From positions 34,326 through 98,325 of the forward strand of contig JAFSKE010000041.1 of assembly GCA_017449135.1 (NCBI GenBank): DNA of 64,000 bases, written 5' to 3'. The translations under genes were made by a program, and so were the position numbers. This stretch comes from Synergistaceae bacterium. GTDB lineage: Bacteria; Synergistota; Synergistia; Synergistales; Aminobacteriaceae. This document shows positions 9,337 to 16,738 of the stretch, piece by piece (the first letter of the stretch is position 1; each line of letters opens with the position of its first letter). The notes beneath the pieces were generated by a model. That model did not search any database. It saw nothing but the letters and a program-made list of their open reading frames with translations, and was not told the DNA's origin.

Positions 9337-9371
9337 AACTGCCTACAGTTTTTTGAATCGTTTAGGCAGTT
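9337..9371. repeat. 9-bp inverted repeat overlapping promoter copy 1
   Basis: AACTGCCTA (9337-9345) and TAGGCAGTT (9363-9371) pair perfectly across a 17-bp loop; the right arm overlaps the -35 element. It could be a weak terminator of the methylase gene or an operator. Confidence 0.5.
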
Positions 9372-9398
9372 GACTTTTTCGGCAGTCAGAGTGATATA
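9370..9398 (+). promoter_or_regulatory. Phage promoter module, copy 1
   Basis: TTGACT (9370-9375), 17-bp spacer ending CAGAGT, GATATA (9393-9398). It precedes the 9439 gene by 40 bp and is one of five near-identical modules in the window. Confidence 0.7.
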
Positions 9399-9438
9399 TA
9401 GCGTGTTGAAAACTTTACGACAAAGGAGAGGAAAAATA

Positions 9439-9999
9439 ATGTCGCATTTTTCAGTTTTAGTCTTCACGGAAGACGATGGATTAAGTGTTGATGAACTTTT
9501 AGAACCGTACTATGAAGGGAACACTCGCGCTCCCTATATTGAGTACACCAAACAGGAAGCCATTGATTATGTCAGAAAGCGTTATCCTGACTTCAAGAAC
9601 AAGAGCGATGAAGAGTGCTGGAAGTTTATGGCAGAAGGTTATATAACCGACAAAAAAGGCAATATCTACAGCACAGCGAATCCAGATGCCAAGTGGGATT
9701 GGTATGAAGTAGGCGGACGCTGGGAAAATTTCCTCAAGCTCAAAGACGGAACAAGGTCAAATTCAGCAAAACTAGGGGATGTGGACTTCACTCCTGACCC
9801 TGATGCATATGAGAAAGCTCTTCGTCACTGGGATTTACTCGTAGAACATAAGCCGCTTGAACCAGGCGAAGAAATGCCCTTCAGTATGTACAACGAGAAA
9901 TACTACAAAGATTTTTACGGTGATCGTGAAACTTACGCCAGAAGGCAGGCGGGTTTTTATACGTTTGCTGTTGTAACTTCCGATGGGCTCTGGGAAGAA
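9439..9999 (+). pseudogene. 5' half of a phage gene split by the RIT-like element
   Basis: ATG 9439 follows AAAGGAGAGG. It encodes MSHFSVLVFTEDD... up to GLWEE at 9999, then runs 12 codons into transposon sequence and stops at 10035. The missing C-terminus is found at 14341-14478, so the intact gene coded for about 232 aa (187 here plus 45 there). Proteins of this type are uncharacterised phage proteins with a Trp-rich middle (WDWYEVGGRWENFLKL). Driven by promoter copy 1. Confidence 0.85.
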
Positions 10000-10023
10000 T
10001 TATACGCACCCTTGTATTATACG
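10000..10023 (+). repeat. Left inverted repeat of the RIT-like element
   Basis: 24 bp starting TTATACGCACCC; its reverse complement occurs at 14285-14308 with one mismatch. A second sub-terminal inverted pair (GTTCGTATAA at 10083-10092 against 14226-14235) lies further in. Likely binding sites for the recombinases. Confidence 0.85.
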
Positions 10024-10097
10024 AAATATAATTAAATAATTTAGGTAATTATATTTTATATATTAAAAATTTAATTAAAATAGTTCGTATAATAATA

Positions 10098-10126
10098 TTG
10101 ACACTTTTCTCATTATGATGTATAAT
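10098..10126 (+). promoter_or_regulatory. Consensus sigma-70 promoter of the recombinase trio
   Basis: TTGACA (10098-10103), exactly 17 bp, TATAAT (10121-10126): a perfect consensus, 38 bp before the first recombinase ATG. Confidence 0.85.
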
Positions 10127-10164
10127 ATTAATATATTAATTAAGAAAAGAGGTGTCAAAGTTAT

Positions 10165-12066
10165 ATGGAAAAGTATCAGGATAATGTTCTAATAGTTATC
10201 GAAACTTTAAAAAAATTCTGTTATTCGATTGTCGAGCTTCGGAAGCATGAAACTTGTTTAGAAAAATTACGGATAGTATTAATGCAAGAAAATGTTACTA
10301 ACTATTCTCCGCAATTTGCATTAAAATGGTGCGAGTATAGAGTTCCTAAGTATTTACGGTCATCTTATACTCGTGTGGTCTATCGTCTAAACGATGTATA
10401 TGAACTCGGTCATATTCATGCTACGCATCTACATATCAATAGGCATCTTTCAATTCAAAATAAAAGGACGGTAGAAAATTATATTAATTTCTTAAAAACA
10501 CAAAAAAAATATACGCCTATAGTGATAGTAAATATAAAACAAATATGTGAACGTTTCTGTTGTTTTGCTCAATATTATGGTGCAAAAACAGTTGATGATA
10601 CTACGTACGCTATATTAGAACGTTATTACCTTTTTATCAGAGAATCGACCACGAAGTATAGCTATACGCAGTCTTTGGGAAATTTACGTGTTTTTTTTGA
10701 TTATTTAGCTAAACAAGGCTACACAAAGGGATACGGCTATTCTTTATTTCTTCATTACAGAAGATGGAATGTGTGCACTACATTAGATGATCTAACTGAA
10801 AATGCTAAGTCTGTAATAAGAAAGTATAAAGAAGAAAGCCTTTCGTTTCCTCCTGATGAATTTTATCATACCATTCAATATTTTAGTGAGAAATTGGAAG
10901 AAAGCGGTTATAGTGAATCAATTCTTAATTTCTCTAGATTATGCTTGTCATACTTATACTTATTTCTTGATAGAGAAAATATCGGCTATCATAGAAGTAT
11001 TGTTGAAGCTTGGTACGAGGATGTAGGTGCTTCTATATTTAAAACTGACGCAATAAGAGCAAGACGTATTCTTGAGATGTATGATGACTATACCAAAGAA
11101 GGAGACGTATTACCTGACAAAAGATGGCATAATCCGGACAGTTTGTATAACCATATCCCTTCATACTATAAAAAAATTTTGGATATATTTTTAGATACGA
11201 AGAAAAAAGAGGGGCTTGGGAAAAGAACTATAGATGATTACAAGTTAAACTGTTCGAAATTTTTTCTTTTTCTTACTTCGCATGGTATAAAATCATTAGA
11301 TATGCTTAACCAAGAAGCCATTAAGAAATTCCTTTTTTCTGATAGCAAGTTATTGGCTAAATCTAAGAGAAATTGTAGTATAGTTCTTCGTAAATTTATA
11401 GTCTATCTTGAAATACACAATGTAGTTTCACGTAATCTACACCTTGCTATCCCACATGGAAGAGCAGTGCGAGAAAAAATTGTTGAAGTTTTTGATGAAC
11501 ACGATAAAGAATTAATTAGAGAATACTGTAAAAATGCATCTACTCCAACTGCTTTACGTGATGCCGCTATATTACAATTAGGAATGACAACAGGATTGCG
11601 AGCTTCTGATATAGCTTTTTTAAGAAAAATGGATATAGACTGGAAAAATCAATTTATTAGTATTGTACAGAGAAAAACGAAAAAATTTCACCGTCATCCA
11701 TTGGAAACAGCTACATTAAATGCTATCTTCAGATACATAAAGTATGGTCGTCCCAAAAAAGCTCATAACGATTATATATTTGTGATATCTACTGCTCCTT
11801 ATAGGCATATTTCAGGTGGAGCGTGTAATAGCGCACTTAAGAGAGCAGGAGTCTCTATTACAAAATTTCATCAGCTTAGAAGAACTTTCGGGACTGATTC
11901 CCTAAAAAGTGGTATAACATATGCAGAAACAGCGGAATTATTAGGTCAATCTTCGAATGAAACTGTACATAAATATGTTGTATTGGATGAAGAAAAGATG
12001 CGTCTATGCCCTCTTTCACTTTCAGAAACCGGATTGACAATGAAAGGGAGATATGGACATGCATAA
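10165..12066 (+). CDS. Tyrosine recombinase 1 of the trio (633 aa)
   Basis: Large tyrosine recombinase. Two SAM-like core-binding segments fill the N-terminal two thirds; the catalytic domain is at the C-terminus with Arg in TTGLRASDIAF (about 477), HQLRR (about 568) and the Tyr in HKYV (about 603). Its size is like TnpB of Tn554 and the long member of RIT trios. ATG follows AGAGGTG. It overlaps the next gene, which implies coupled translation. Confidence 0.9.
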   Translation: MEKYQDNVLIVIETLKKFCYSIVELRKHETCLEKLRIVLMQENVTNYSPQFALKWCEYRVPKYLRSSYTRVVYRLNDVYELGHIHATHLHINRHLSIQNKRTVENYINFLKTQKKYTPIVIVNIKQICERFCCFAQYYGAKTVDDTTYAILERYYLFIRESTTKYSYTQSLGNLRVFFDYLAKQGYTKGYGYSLFLHYRRWNVCTTLDDLTENAKSVIRKYKEESLSFPPDEFYHTIQYFSEKLEESGYSESILNFSRLCLSYLYLFLDRENIGYHRSIVEAWYEDVGASIFKTDAIRARRILEMYDDYTKEGDVLPDKRWHNPDSLYNHIPSYYKKILDIFLDTKKKEGLGKRTIDDYKLNCSKFFLFLTSHGIKSLDMLNQEAIKKFLFSDSKLLAKSKRNCSIVLRKFIVYLEIHNVVSRNLHLAIPHGRAVREKIVEVFDEHDKELIREYCKNASTPTALRDAAILQLGMTTGLRASDIAFLRKMDIDWKNQFISIVQRKTKKFHRHPLETATLNAIFRYIKYGRPKKAHNDYIFVISTAPYRHISGGACNSALKRAGVSITKFHQLRRTFGTDSLKSGITYAETAELLGQSSNETVHKYVVLDEEKMRLCPLSLSETGLTMKGRYGHA

Positions 12067-13036
12067 TAATTATACCTATACAAGTTCGTTATCCAACCAT
12101 ATATCTAATTTTATTGCAGAAAAGCAATCGCTCGGATACAAATATCAAAATGAAGCTTATTGGATGAAAAATTTTGATGATTATTGGCGTAATTTTGGTT
12201 ATAATGAAGTTGGATTAACTCCTGAAAATATTTCTGAGTGGTTAATTCAGAGAGAGAATGAAAGTTCAAAAACACTTTCAACAAGACTTTGCGTTATTCG
12301 AGAGTTTTCAAAGTACTTAAATGGCTTAGGAATACAAAGCTATATACCTAACTACTCTGTAAAATTAAAACAACCATTTAAACATAAGTTTACTCAATCT
12401 GAAATATCAGACTTATTTGCTCAAATCGATAATTTCTATGTTGATAGTGTTAGTACATATACTAAACGAATGGCGGATGAGTATCCTATTATATTCAGAC
12501 TTATTTACTTACATGGGCTGAGAATTTCTGAAGCTTGTTATTTAAGAGCTCACAATGTAGATTTAAAAACCGGTATTATTACCATTCAAGATGGTAAAGG
12601 GCATATTGATCGCTTAGTATATATGGCTGAAGATATGCACAAGCTCTGTTGTTCTTATTTTGCGTATGTTTCAAAACTAATTGGAGATAGACCTTTTTAT
12701 TTTTTTCCTGGAAAAAATATCAAAAAATCTATTTCTAGAAATAGTGTAAACAGAACATTTAATATTTGTTGGCGTAGAACTTCATACGCTGATAAATGTG
12801 ACATTAAGCCCACAGTGCATGATTTACGTCATGCATTTATTATGAACAGAATTAACATCTGGTTAAAGCGAGGCTTAAATTTTGCGCAGATGCTTCCCTA
12901 TTTAAGCAAATTTTTAGGTCATAAAAGTTTTGTAGGAACATACTATTATTGTCATTATGCTGAAGAAGCTGCACGCATTATTCAAGAAAGAGATAGTGTT
13001 ATACATCGAGTAATTCCGAAAGTAAAGCGAAGATGA
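12059..13036 (+). CDS. Tyrosine recombinase 2 of the trio (about 325 aa)
   Basis: Complete catalytic set: Arg in LHGLRISEACYL, HDLRH, GHKSFVGTYYYCHY. N-terminal SAM-like domain (IAEKQSLGYKY...). Start chosen at ATG 12059 because AAAGGGAG lies 8 bp upstream; ATG 12053 is too close to it. Overlaps the first gene by 8 bp and the third by 4 bp (ATGA). Confidence 0.9.
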   Translation: MHNNYTYTSSLSNHISNFIAEKQSLGYKYQNEAYWMKNFDDYWRNFGYNEVGLTPENISEWLIQRENESSKTLSTRLCVIREFSKYLNGLGIQSYIPNYSVKLKQPFKHKFTQSEISDLFAQIDNFYVDSVSTYTKRMADEYPIIFRLIYLHGLRISEACYLRAHNVDLKTGIITIQDGKGHIDRLVYMAEDMHKLCCSYFAYVSKLIGDRPFYFFPGKNIKKSISRNSVNRTFNICWRRTSYADKCDIKPTVHDLRHAFIMNRINIWLKRGLNFAQMLPYLSKFLGHKSFVGTYYYCHYAEEAARIIQERDSVIHRVIPKVKRR

Positions 13037-14058
13037 AAAAAATAGATATTAATTCACTTTTTTTTGCTAGAGTCAGTGATTTTATCAAAATATATATTCC
13101 GCATCAAAGAAACGGCTCTAGCCATACTGTCAGAACATATCGATATGCACTCTTAGAATTTCGTACATACGTAGAGTCAGTTACTAAAATTTCTCGAAAG
13201 AAATTCAGATATGAAGACTGCACATACGATTTTATTTTAGATTATAGAAATTATCTCTATGATGTAAAAAAACAAAAAGAAAGAACTGTAAATACGAAAC
13301 TTTGCGCTATAAAAAGCTACTTATCATACGTTGCCGCTAAAGATATTACGGTTCAACAAGTTGAATTTGCTGTACATCAAGTTCCTTTATATAATGAACC
13401 CCAAAATTTACAACCTATTATTGAGGATATTGATGCATTAAAAGCTCTATTAACTGCACCTTCAAATACTAGACAAGGACTGAGAGATAAAGTTATTTTG
13501 TCTGTATTATATGATGCTGCTTTACGTGTTGATGAATTAGCATCATTAACTATGAATTGTGTAAAGCAAGACAATAACAATTTATTTAAACTTCATGTCA
13601 GTGGTAAAAATAAGAAGAATAGAAATCTATTGCTAAGTGCGGAAACCTCTGCATTAATAATGCAGTATATAAACGAATATCATTTTGATACTAATTCAGA
13701 AGATGCCTTCATTTATAGTAATTGTGATAGAAAAAAACATCTTACAACGAGAGCTATCGAAAAGCTAGTAAAGAAGTATGCAGATCGCATTCGGGACAAA
13801 TATACGCTCCCCGTATCTGTATCACCGCATACATTGAGACGGACACGCGGTACATTGCTTTATAGAGATGGAGTGCCCATGGAAGAAATAGCACTATTTA
13901 TGGGACATGCAAACACCCAAACGACTAGAGAGCATTATGCATCACCTTCAAATGACCAAATTAGAAAAATAGCGCAAAGGAAAATAGAGTTTATACCTAA
14001 TGTAGAACAATTATGGCCAGATGATCAGGATGAAATAGATAGGCTACTTGACTTTTAA
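13033..14058 (+). CDS. Tyrosine recombinase 3 of the trio (341 aa)
   Basis: Integrase-like protein with Arg in DAALRVDELASL, HTLRR and GHANTQTTREHY. Closest of the three to XerC/D-type integrases. Starts in the 4-bp ATGA overlap with recombinase 2. All three recombinases keep their catalytic residues and open frames, so the element may still be active. Confidence 0.9.
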   Translation: MKKIDINSLFFARVSDFIKIYIPHQRNGSSHTVRTYRYALLEFRTYVESVTKISRKKFRYEDCTYDFILDYRNYLYDVKKQKERTVNTKLCAIKSYLSYVAAKDITVQQVEFAVHQVPLYNEPQNLQPIIEDIDALKALLTAPSNTRQGLRDKVILSVLYDAALRVDELASLTMNCVKQDNNNLFKLHVSGKNKKNRNLLLSAETSALIMQYINEYHFDTNSEDAFIYSNCDRKKHLTTRAIEKLVKKYADRIRDKYTLPVSVSPHTLRRTRGTLLYRDGVPMEEIALFMGHANTQTTREHYASPSNDQIRKIAQRKIEFIPNVEQLWPDDQDEIDRLLDF

Positions 14059-14079
14059 GATTGAACACAGATGATTTTG

Positions 14080-14114
14080 CCTGTGAAACAATAAAAATTT
14101 TTTTGCTTCACAGG
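14080..14114 (+). terminator. Hairpin after the recombinase trio
   Basis: CCTGTGAA (14080-14087) pairs with TTCACAGG (14107-14114) across an AT-rich loop containing T7. It lies 22 bp after the last stop and is a probable terminator. The rest of 14059-14284 holds no gene, only AT-rich sub-terminal repeats with CGAA/TTCG motifs. Confidence 0.55.
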
Positions 14115-14284
14115 TTAATTTATTCGACATATGTGGTTGAACGAATCATTGTTTCTCGAAATTTTCGAATTAATAAGAGCCGCTGCACCGAATTTTTCAA
14201 ATTCAGTCGCACAGTTCGAATTTATTTATACGAACCTTTTAACTCATTTTATGCTTATATTTTTCATATTTATAAAAGTAAGTG

Positions 14285-14308
14285 CGTATAATACAAGGGT
14301 ACGTATAA
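14285..14308 (-). repeat. Right inverted repeat of the RIT-like element
   Basis: Reverse complement of the left end (10000-10023) with one mismatch; followed by a 20-bp palindrome. Confidence 0.85.
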
Positions 14309-14314
14309 CTCTAA

Positions 14315-14334
14315 TTATACGAATATTCGTATAA
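14315..14334. repeat. 20-bp perfect palindrome at the right edge of the element
   Basis: TTATACGAATATTCGTATAA reads identically on both strands, three bases inside the inferred right edge. Its half-site (TTATACGA) is also part of the terminal and sub-terminal repeats, consistent with a recombinase core-binding site. Confidence 0.75.
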
Positions 14335-14340
14335 ATAGAA

Positions 14341-14478
14341 GCTGCAAATATGGGCTGGTTTGCGTGGACTGATGCTACTCCGGAAAGTGCCGCTGACTGG
14401 GAAAACAACTTCATCAAAAATTTCATTGACGGCGAAGATCCGGAAACAAGAATCACAGTAGTAGATTGCCACATTTAG
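14341..14478 (+). pseudogene. 3' half of the phage gene split by the RIT-like element
   Basis: 45 codons plus stop, AANMGWFAWTDATPES... to VVDCHI. Joined directly to the fragment ending at 9999 it restores a continuous frame (...GLWEE-AANMGWFAW...). It has no ribosome binding site of its own. Confidence 0.85.
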
Positions 14479-14506
14479 TCAACACGTGAAACAGCGGGAT
14501 TTTTTA

Positions 14507-14536
14507 GGAGCGAGTTTTTCTTGCTCCTTGATTTTT
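14507..14536 (+). terminator. Terminator of the interrupted gene
   Basis: GGAGCGAG (14507-14514) pairs with CTTGCTCC (14520-14527) around a T5 loop, followed by TTGATTTTT. Shortly after the stop at 14478. Confidence 0.65.
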
Positions 14537-14553
14537 CCGCGATCTAGCGGGCG

Positions 14554-14582
14554 TTGATTTTTTCGGCAAGTAGAGTGATTAT
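14554..14582 (+). promoter_or_regulatory. Phage promoter module, copy 2
   Basis: TTGATT, 17-bp spacer TTTTCGGCA...AGAGT, GATTAT. Precedes the 14630 operon. Its spacer is nearly the same as that of copy 1. Confidence 0.75.
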
Positions 14583-14629
14583 ACGACAAGAAAAAAGGCA
14601 AAAAGCTGTAAGCCGGAAAGGAGATAAAA

Positions 14630-14938
14630 ATGAATCGATTAAGGGTTATAGGCACGGATATAGGAGCTAATGAGTGCATACCGTATGTCGAGATTGTCAA
14701 CGAAAATGATGAAGTCATCGGTACTGCATGGGGAGAGAAAAATGCCTATTTATTTGCGGAGGCCGAAGAAGCGTATGAACTTTTGAAGAGGTTTGTAGCT
14801 GGTGAAAATGTCAACGGGAACGCTCAAGAATTAATTGACCGTGTAGAGAATAGTCCCGAGCTGACATGCGATGGCTTGACAATGCAGGATATTTTGATTA
14901 ATATTGTTCAGAGAGGTCACTGTGATGATCACAAATGA
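14630..14938 (+). CDS. Small phage protein, 102 aa
   Basis: Unrecognised acidic protein starting with a beta-rich segment (RVIGTDIGANECIPYVEIVNE) and then helical (AEEAYELLKRF). Weakly similar in its helical half to the 90-aa protein at 3368. ATG follows AAAGGAG. First gene after promoter copy 2. Confidence 0.65.
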   Translation: MNRLRVIGTDIGANECIPYVEIVNENDEVIGTAWGEKNAYLFAEAEEAYELLKRFVAGENVNGNAQELIDRVENSPELTCDGLTMQDILINIVQRGHCDDHK

Positions 14939-15113
14939 AATAAGAAAGCAGATTGAGGTTGTAAGGCTTTCGGGGAAGTCGAACATGTTGGATTGGATAA
15001 GCGTTCAGAGAACTGCGTTTGAGATGGAGCTTTATGAGTTAGTTATGCTGATTGAGGAACATAAGACTGAATACATTCAGTATATTTTTTACGGAGGAAA
15101 ACAAAATGACTAA
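14925..15113 (+). CDS. DUF5049-family small phage protein
   Basis: About 62 aa. The pattern IRKQIEVVRLSGKSNMLD...VQRTAFEMELYELVMLIEEHKTEYIQYI matches DUF5049, a small helical family common in Bacillota phages, function unknown. ATG 14925 is chosen after GAGAGG; it overlaps the previous gene by 14 bp and the next by 8 bp. Confidence 0.8.
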   Translation: MITNEIRKQIEVVRLSGKSNMLDWISVQRTAFEMELYELVMLIEEHKTEYIQYIFYGGKQND

Positions 15114-15474
15114 AACAATACGCGTTTTACTTGTTGAGCCGATGAAGAAGCCGAGATTGGTTACCGTTGAGCACACGCTTGAAGAGCTTCAAAAATTGGT
15201 TGGAGGCAATATCGAGGTCACGTATCCGTGGGAGGATGAAGTTGGATTAATATCCTGTGATGACGCAAAATTTAATGGATCTAGTCCTAACAGATGTTTA
15301 GAGGACTATGACATCATATATGGAACGTTTTTCTTGGCAGGATTAACGGAAGACAACTTTGGTGACATCAGCGATGAGCTTGCAGAGAAATTTGCAAAAA
15401 AATTTGCACATCCCGAAGCATTTCTCCGCACGCCAGAGAACAAAGTGATTTGTGTCAAAATGGGAAGGCCATAG
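15106..15474 (+). CDS. DUF3846-family phage protein
   Basis: 122 aa. VLLVEPMKKPRLVTVEHTLEELQKLVGG, then YPWEDEVGLI and GTFFLAGLTEDNFGDISDE are the DUF3846 pattern. Function unknown; frequent in early regions of Bacillota phages. ATG follows ACGGAGGAAAAC. Just after the stop, another frame reads NGKAIVFVTMPEKIAKEM to a stop at about 15533; it may be a decayed reading-frame tail. Confidence 0.8.
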   Translation: MTKTIRVLLVEPMKKPRLVTVEHTLEELQKLVGGNIEVTYPWEDEVGLISCDDAKFNGSSPNRCLEDYDIIYGTFFLAGLTEDNFGDISDELAEKFAKKFAHPEAFLRTPENKVICVKMGRP

Positions 15475-15576
15475 TATTCGTTACAATGCCTGAAAAAATT
15501 GCAAAAGAGATGCAGGAAATAATAAAGTATTAAACAAAATATTTGGAAAAATCGTGGACACATTCTATTGACTTTT

Positions 15577-15594
15577 ATGGTATAGTGATACCAT
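15577..15594. promoter_or_regulatory. Operator-like palindrome ATGGTAT-agtg-ATACCAT
   Basis: Perfect 7-bp inverted repeat with a 4-bp centre, 16 bp before the ATG of the 73-aa gene and just after a TTGACT. It looks like a repressor site over a promoter, although no well-spaced -10 is visible. Confidence 0.5.
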
Positions 15595-15610
15595 CGAAAG
15601 GTACACAAAA

Positions 15611-15832
15611 ATGCAAAGTTTGAAGAAAGCTCACGCGGAAATAACGCAAAAATGGGAAAAACTTCACGATGTGATTAACGAATTAAGCGGAATTGCGAAT
15701 AATAGCGTCAGAACGTTAGCATATGTTGATGGAGTTTACGATGAAACTACTGATGAATATAGGATGTACAACGAGATATGTGAAATAGCAGGATACATCG
15801 AAAATTTTAGTAGATATTTCGCAAACGCTTGA
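15611..15832 (+). CDS. Small helical protein, 73 aa
   Basis: Unrecognised. Helical and acidic (AEITQKWEKLHDVINELSGIANNS...YRMYNEICEIAGYIENFSRYF). Flanked by an operator-like palindrome upstream and a terminator downstream, so it seems to be a single-gene unit with its own control. Confidence 0.5.
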   Translation: MQSLKKAHAEITQKWEKLHDVINELSGIANNSVRTLAYVDGVYDETTDEYRMYNEICEIAGYIENFSRYFANA

Positions 15833-15873
15833 AAATTAGTAAAGTATAGGAATAAATAATAAAAAACAATAAC

Positions 15874-15902
15874 GAACTGAGGATAAAAACTCAGTTCTTT
15901 TT
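15874..15902 (+). terminator. Intrinsic terminator
   Basis: GAACTGAG (15874-15881) and CTCAGTTC (15890-15897) around an 8-nt loop, then T5. Confidence 0.8.
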
Positions 15903-15922
15903 ATATTAGGAGATGATTAATT

Positions 15923-16249
15923 ATGAAGGCATGTCCGTTTTGCGATGGCGAAGCTAAAGTAAGGAAGCACGGAATATTTTGGTTTGTAGTTTGCACTAAA
16001 TGTAAAGCGCATACAACTTATGCGTCAAGCGAAGAGAAAGCCATTGAAAAATGGGAGCAGCGTACTCCGCTGAGTGATCATTCATGGGAGACATTAAAAT
16101 CCTGTCCGTTTTGCGGAAATATCGGAATTGCACACGATGCCGTGTGGAAGAAACACGTAACATATTGCAATAAATGTTATGCGGCAACAAATAATTATAA
16201 AAACAGAAGTAAAGCTGATGAGGCTTGGAATATGAGAAGTATTATTTAA
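15923..16249 (+). CDS. Lar-like protein with two tandem zinc ribbons
   Basis: 108 aa made of two copies of the same motif: CPFCDGEA...CTKCKA...AIEKWEQR and CPFCGNIG...CNKCYA...ADEAWNMR. Each is a CxxC...CxxC ribbon of the restriction-alleviation (Lar) type found in phages. Usually one copy is present; here it is duplicated. Proposed role, by family only, is helping phage DNA past restriction. Confidence 0.75.
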   Translation: MKACPFCDGEAKVRKHGIFWFVVCTKCKAHTTYASSEEKAIEKWEQRTPLSDHSWETLKSCPFCGNIGIAHDAVWKKHVTYCNKCYAATNNYKNRSKADEAWNMRSII

Positions 16250-16268
16250 TGATTTTGGAGGTGTTTTC

Positions 16269-16736
16269 ATGCGAGCCGGACGTAAACCTAAACCGACCGC
16301 TATTAAAATTTTAGAGGGAAATCCAGGTAAACGAAAACTTAATGAAAACGAACCTAAGCCGTTAAAGAAAGCTCCGCCATGTCCTAAATGGCTTGAACCG
16401 GAAGCGAAAAAAGAATGGCGGCGGTTAGCAAAAGCATTAGAGGCAATGGGCGTTTTGACTGAAGCTGATATGGCGGCCTTTGCAGGTTATTGTCAATCCT
16501 ATGCCCGTTGGAAAGAAGCTGAAGAAAGAATTACGGACAGAGGGCTTGTGATTAGAACTCCGTCTGGATATCCGCAGCAAGTTCCGTATATTTCTATTGC
16601 ACAGCAATATCTGAAGTTGATGCAGCAATTTGCAGAGCAGTTTGGATTAACTCCTGCTGCGAGAAGCAGAATTATTGCGGGCAACGGAGAAGGTAAAGCT
16701 GTAGATGATATGGACGCATTGTTAGGAGATGATTAA
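16269..16736 (+). CDS. terS: Phage terminase small subunit, P27 family
   Basis: 155 aa. RAGRKPKPTAIKILEGNPGKRKLNENEPKP is the P27 N-terminal signature, followed by CPKWLEPEAKKEWRRL and a DNA-binding helical core. Recognises phage DNA for packaging. ATG follows TTGGAGGTG. Large subunit starts 3 bp after its stop. Confidence 0.95.
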   Translation: MRAGRKPKPTAIKILEGNPGKRKLNENEPKPLKKAPPCPKWLEPEAKKEWRRLAKALEAMGVLTEADMAAFAGYCQSYARWKEAEERITDRGLVIRTPSGYPQQVPYISIAQQYLKLMQQFAEQFGLTPAARSRIIAGNGEGKAVDDMDALLGDD

Positions 16737-16738
16737 AT

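Larger units (their letters stand above)
10000..14337. mobile_element. RIT-like (recombinase-in-trio) transposable element, about 4.3 kb
   Basis: Three consecutive, overlapping tyrosine-recombinase genes are flanked by inverted ends: 24 bp at 10000-10023 against 14285-14308 with one mismatch, and a 20-bp perfect palindrome at 14315-14334 near the right edge. The element is AT-rich compared with its neighbours and interrupts a phage gene. GAA precedes both junctions, so a 3-bp duplication or shared bases is possible and the right edge could be 14337 or 14340. The trio arrangement matches RIT elements; Tn554 is a relative with a different third gene. Confidence 0.85.

Noticed and set aside
10000..14340. 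Tn554-type transposon with tnpC
   Set aside because: The third gene is a full 341-aa tyrosine recombinase rather than a short TnpC, and the element has long inverted ends; the RIT model fits better.
15568..15590. Sixth copy of the TTGACT...AGTGAT promoter module
   Set aside because: The distance between TTGACT and AGTGAT is 4 bp shorter than in the five true copies and overlaps a palindrome; kept only as an operator-like site.
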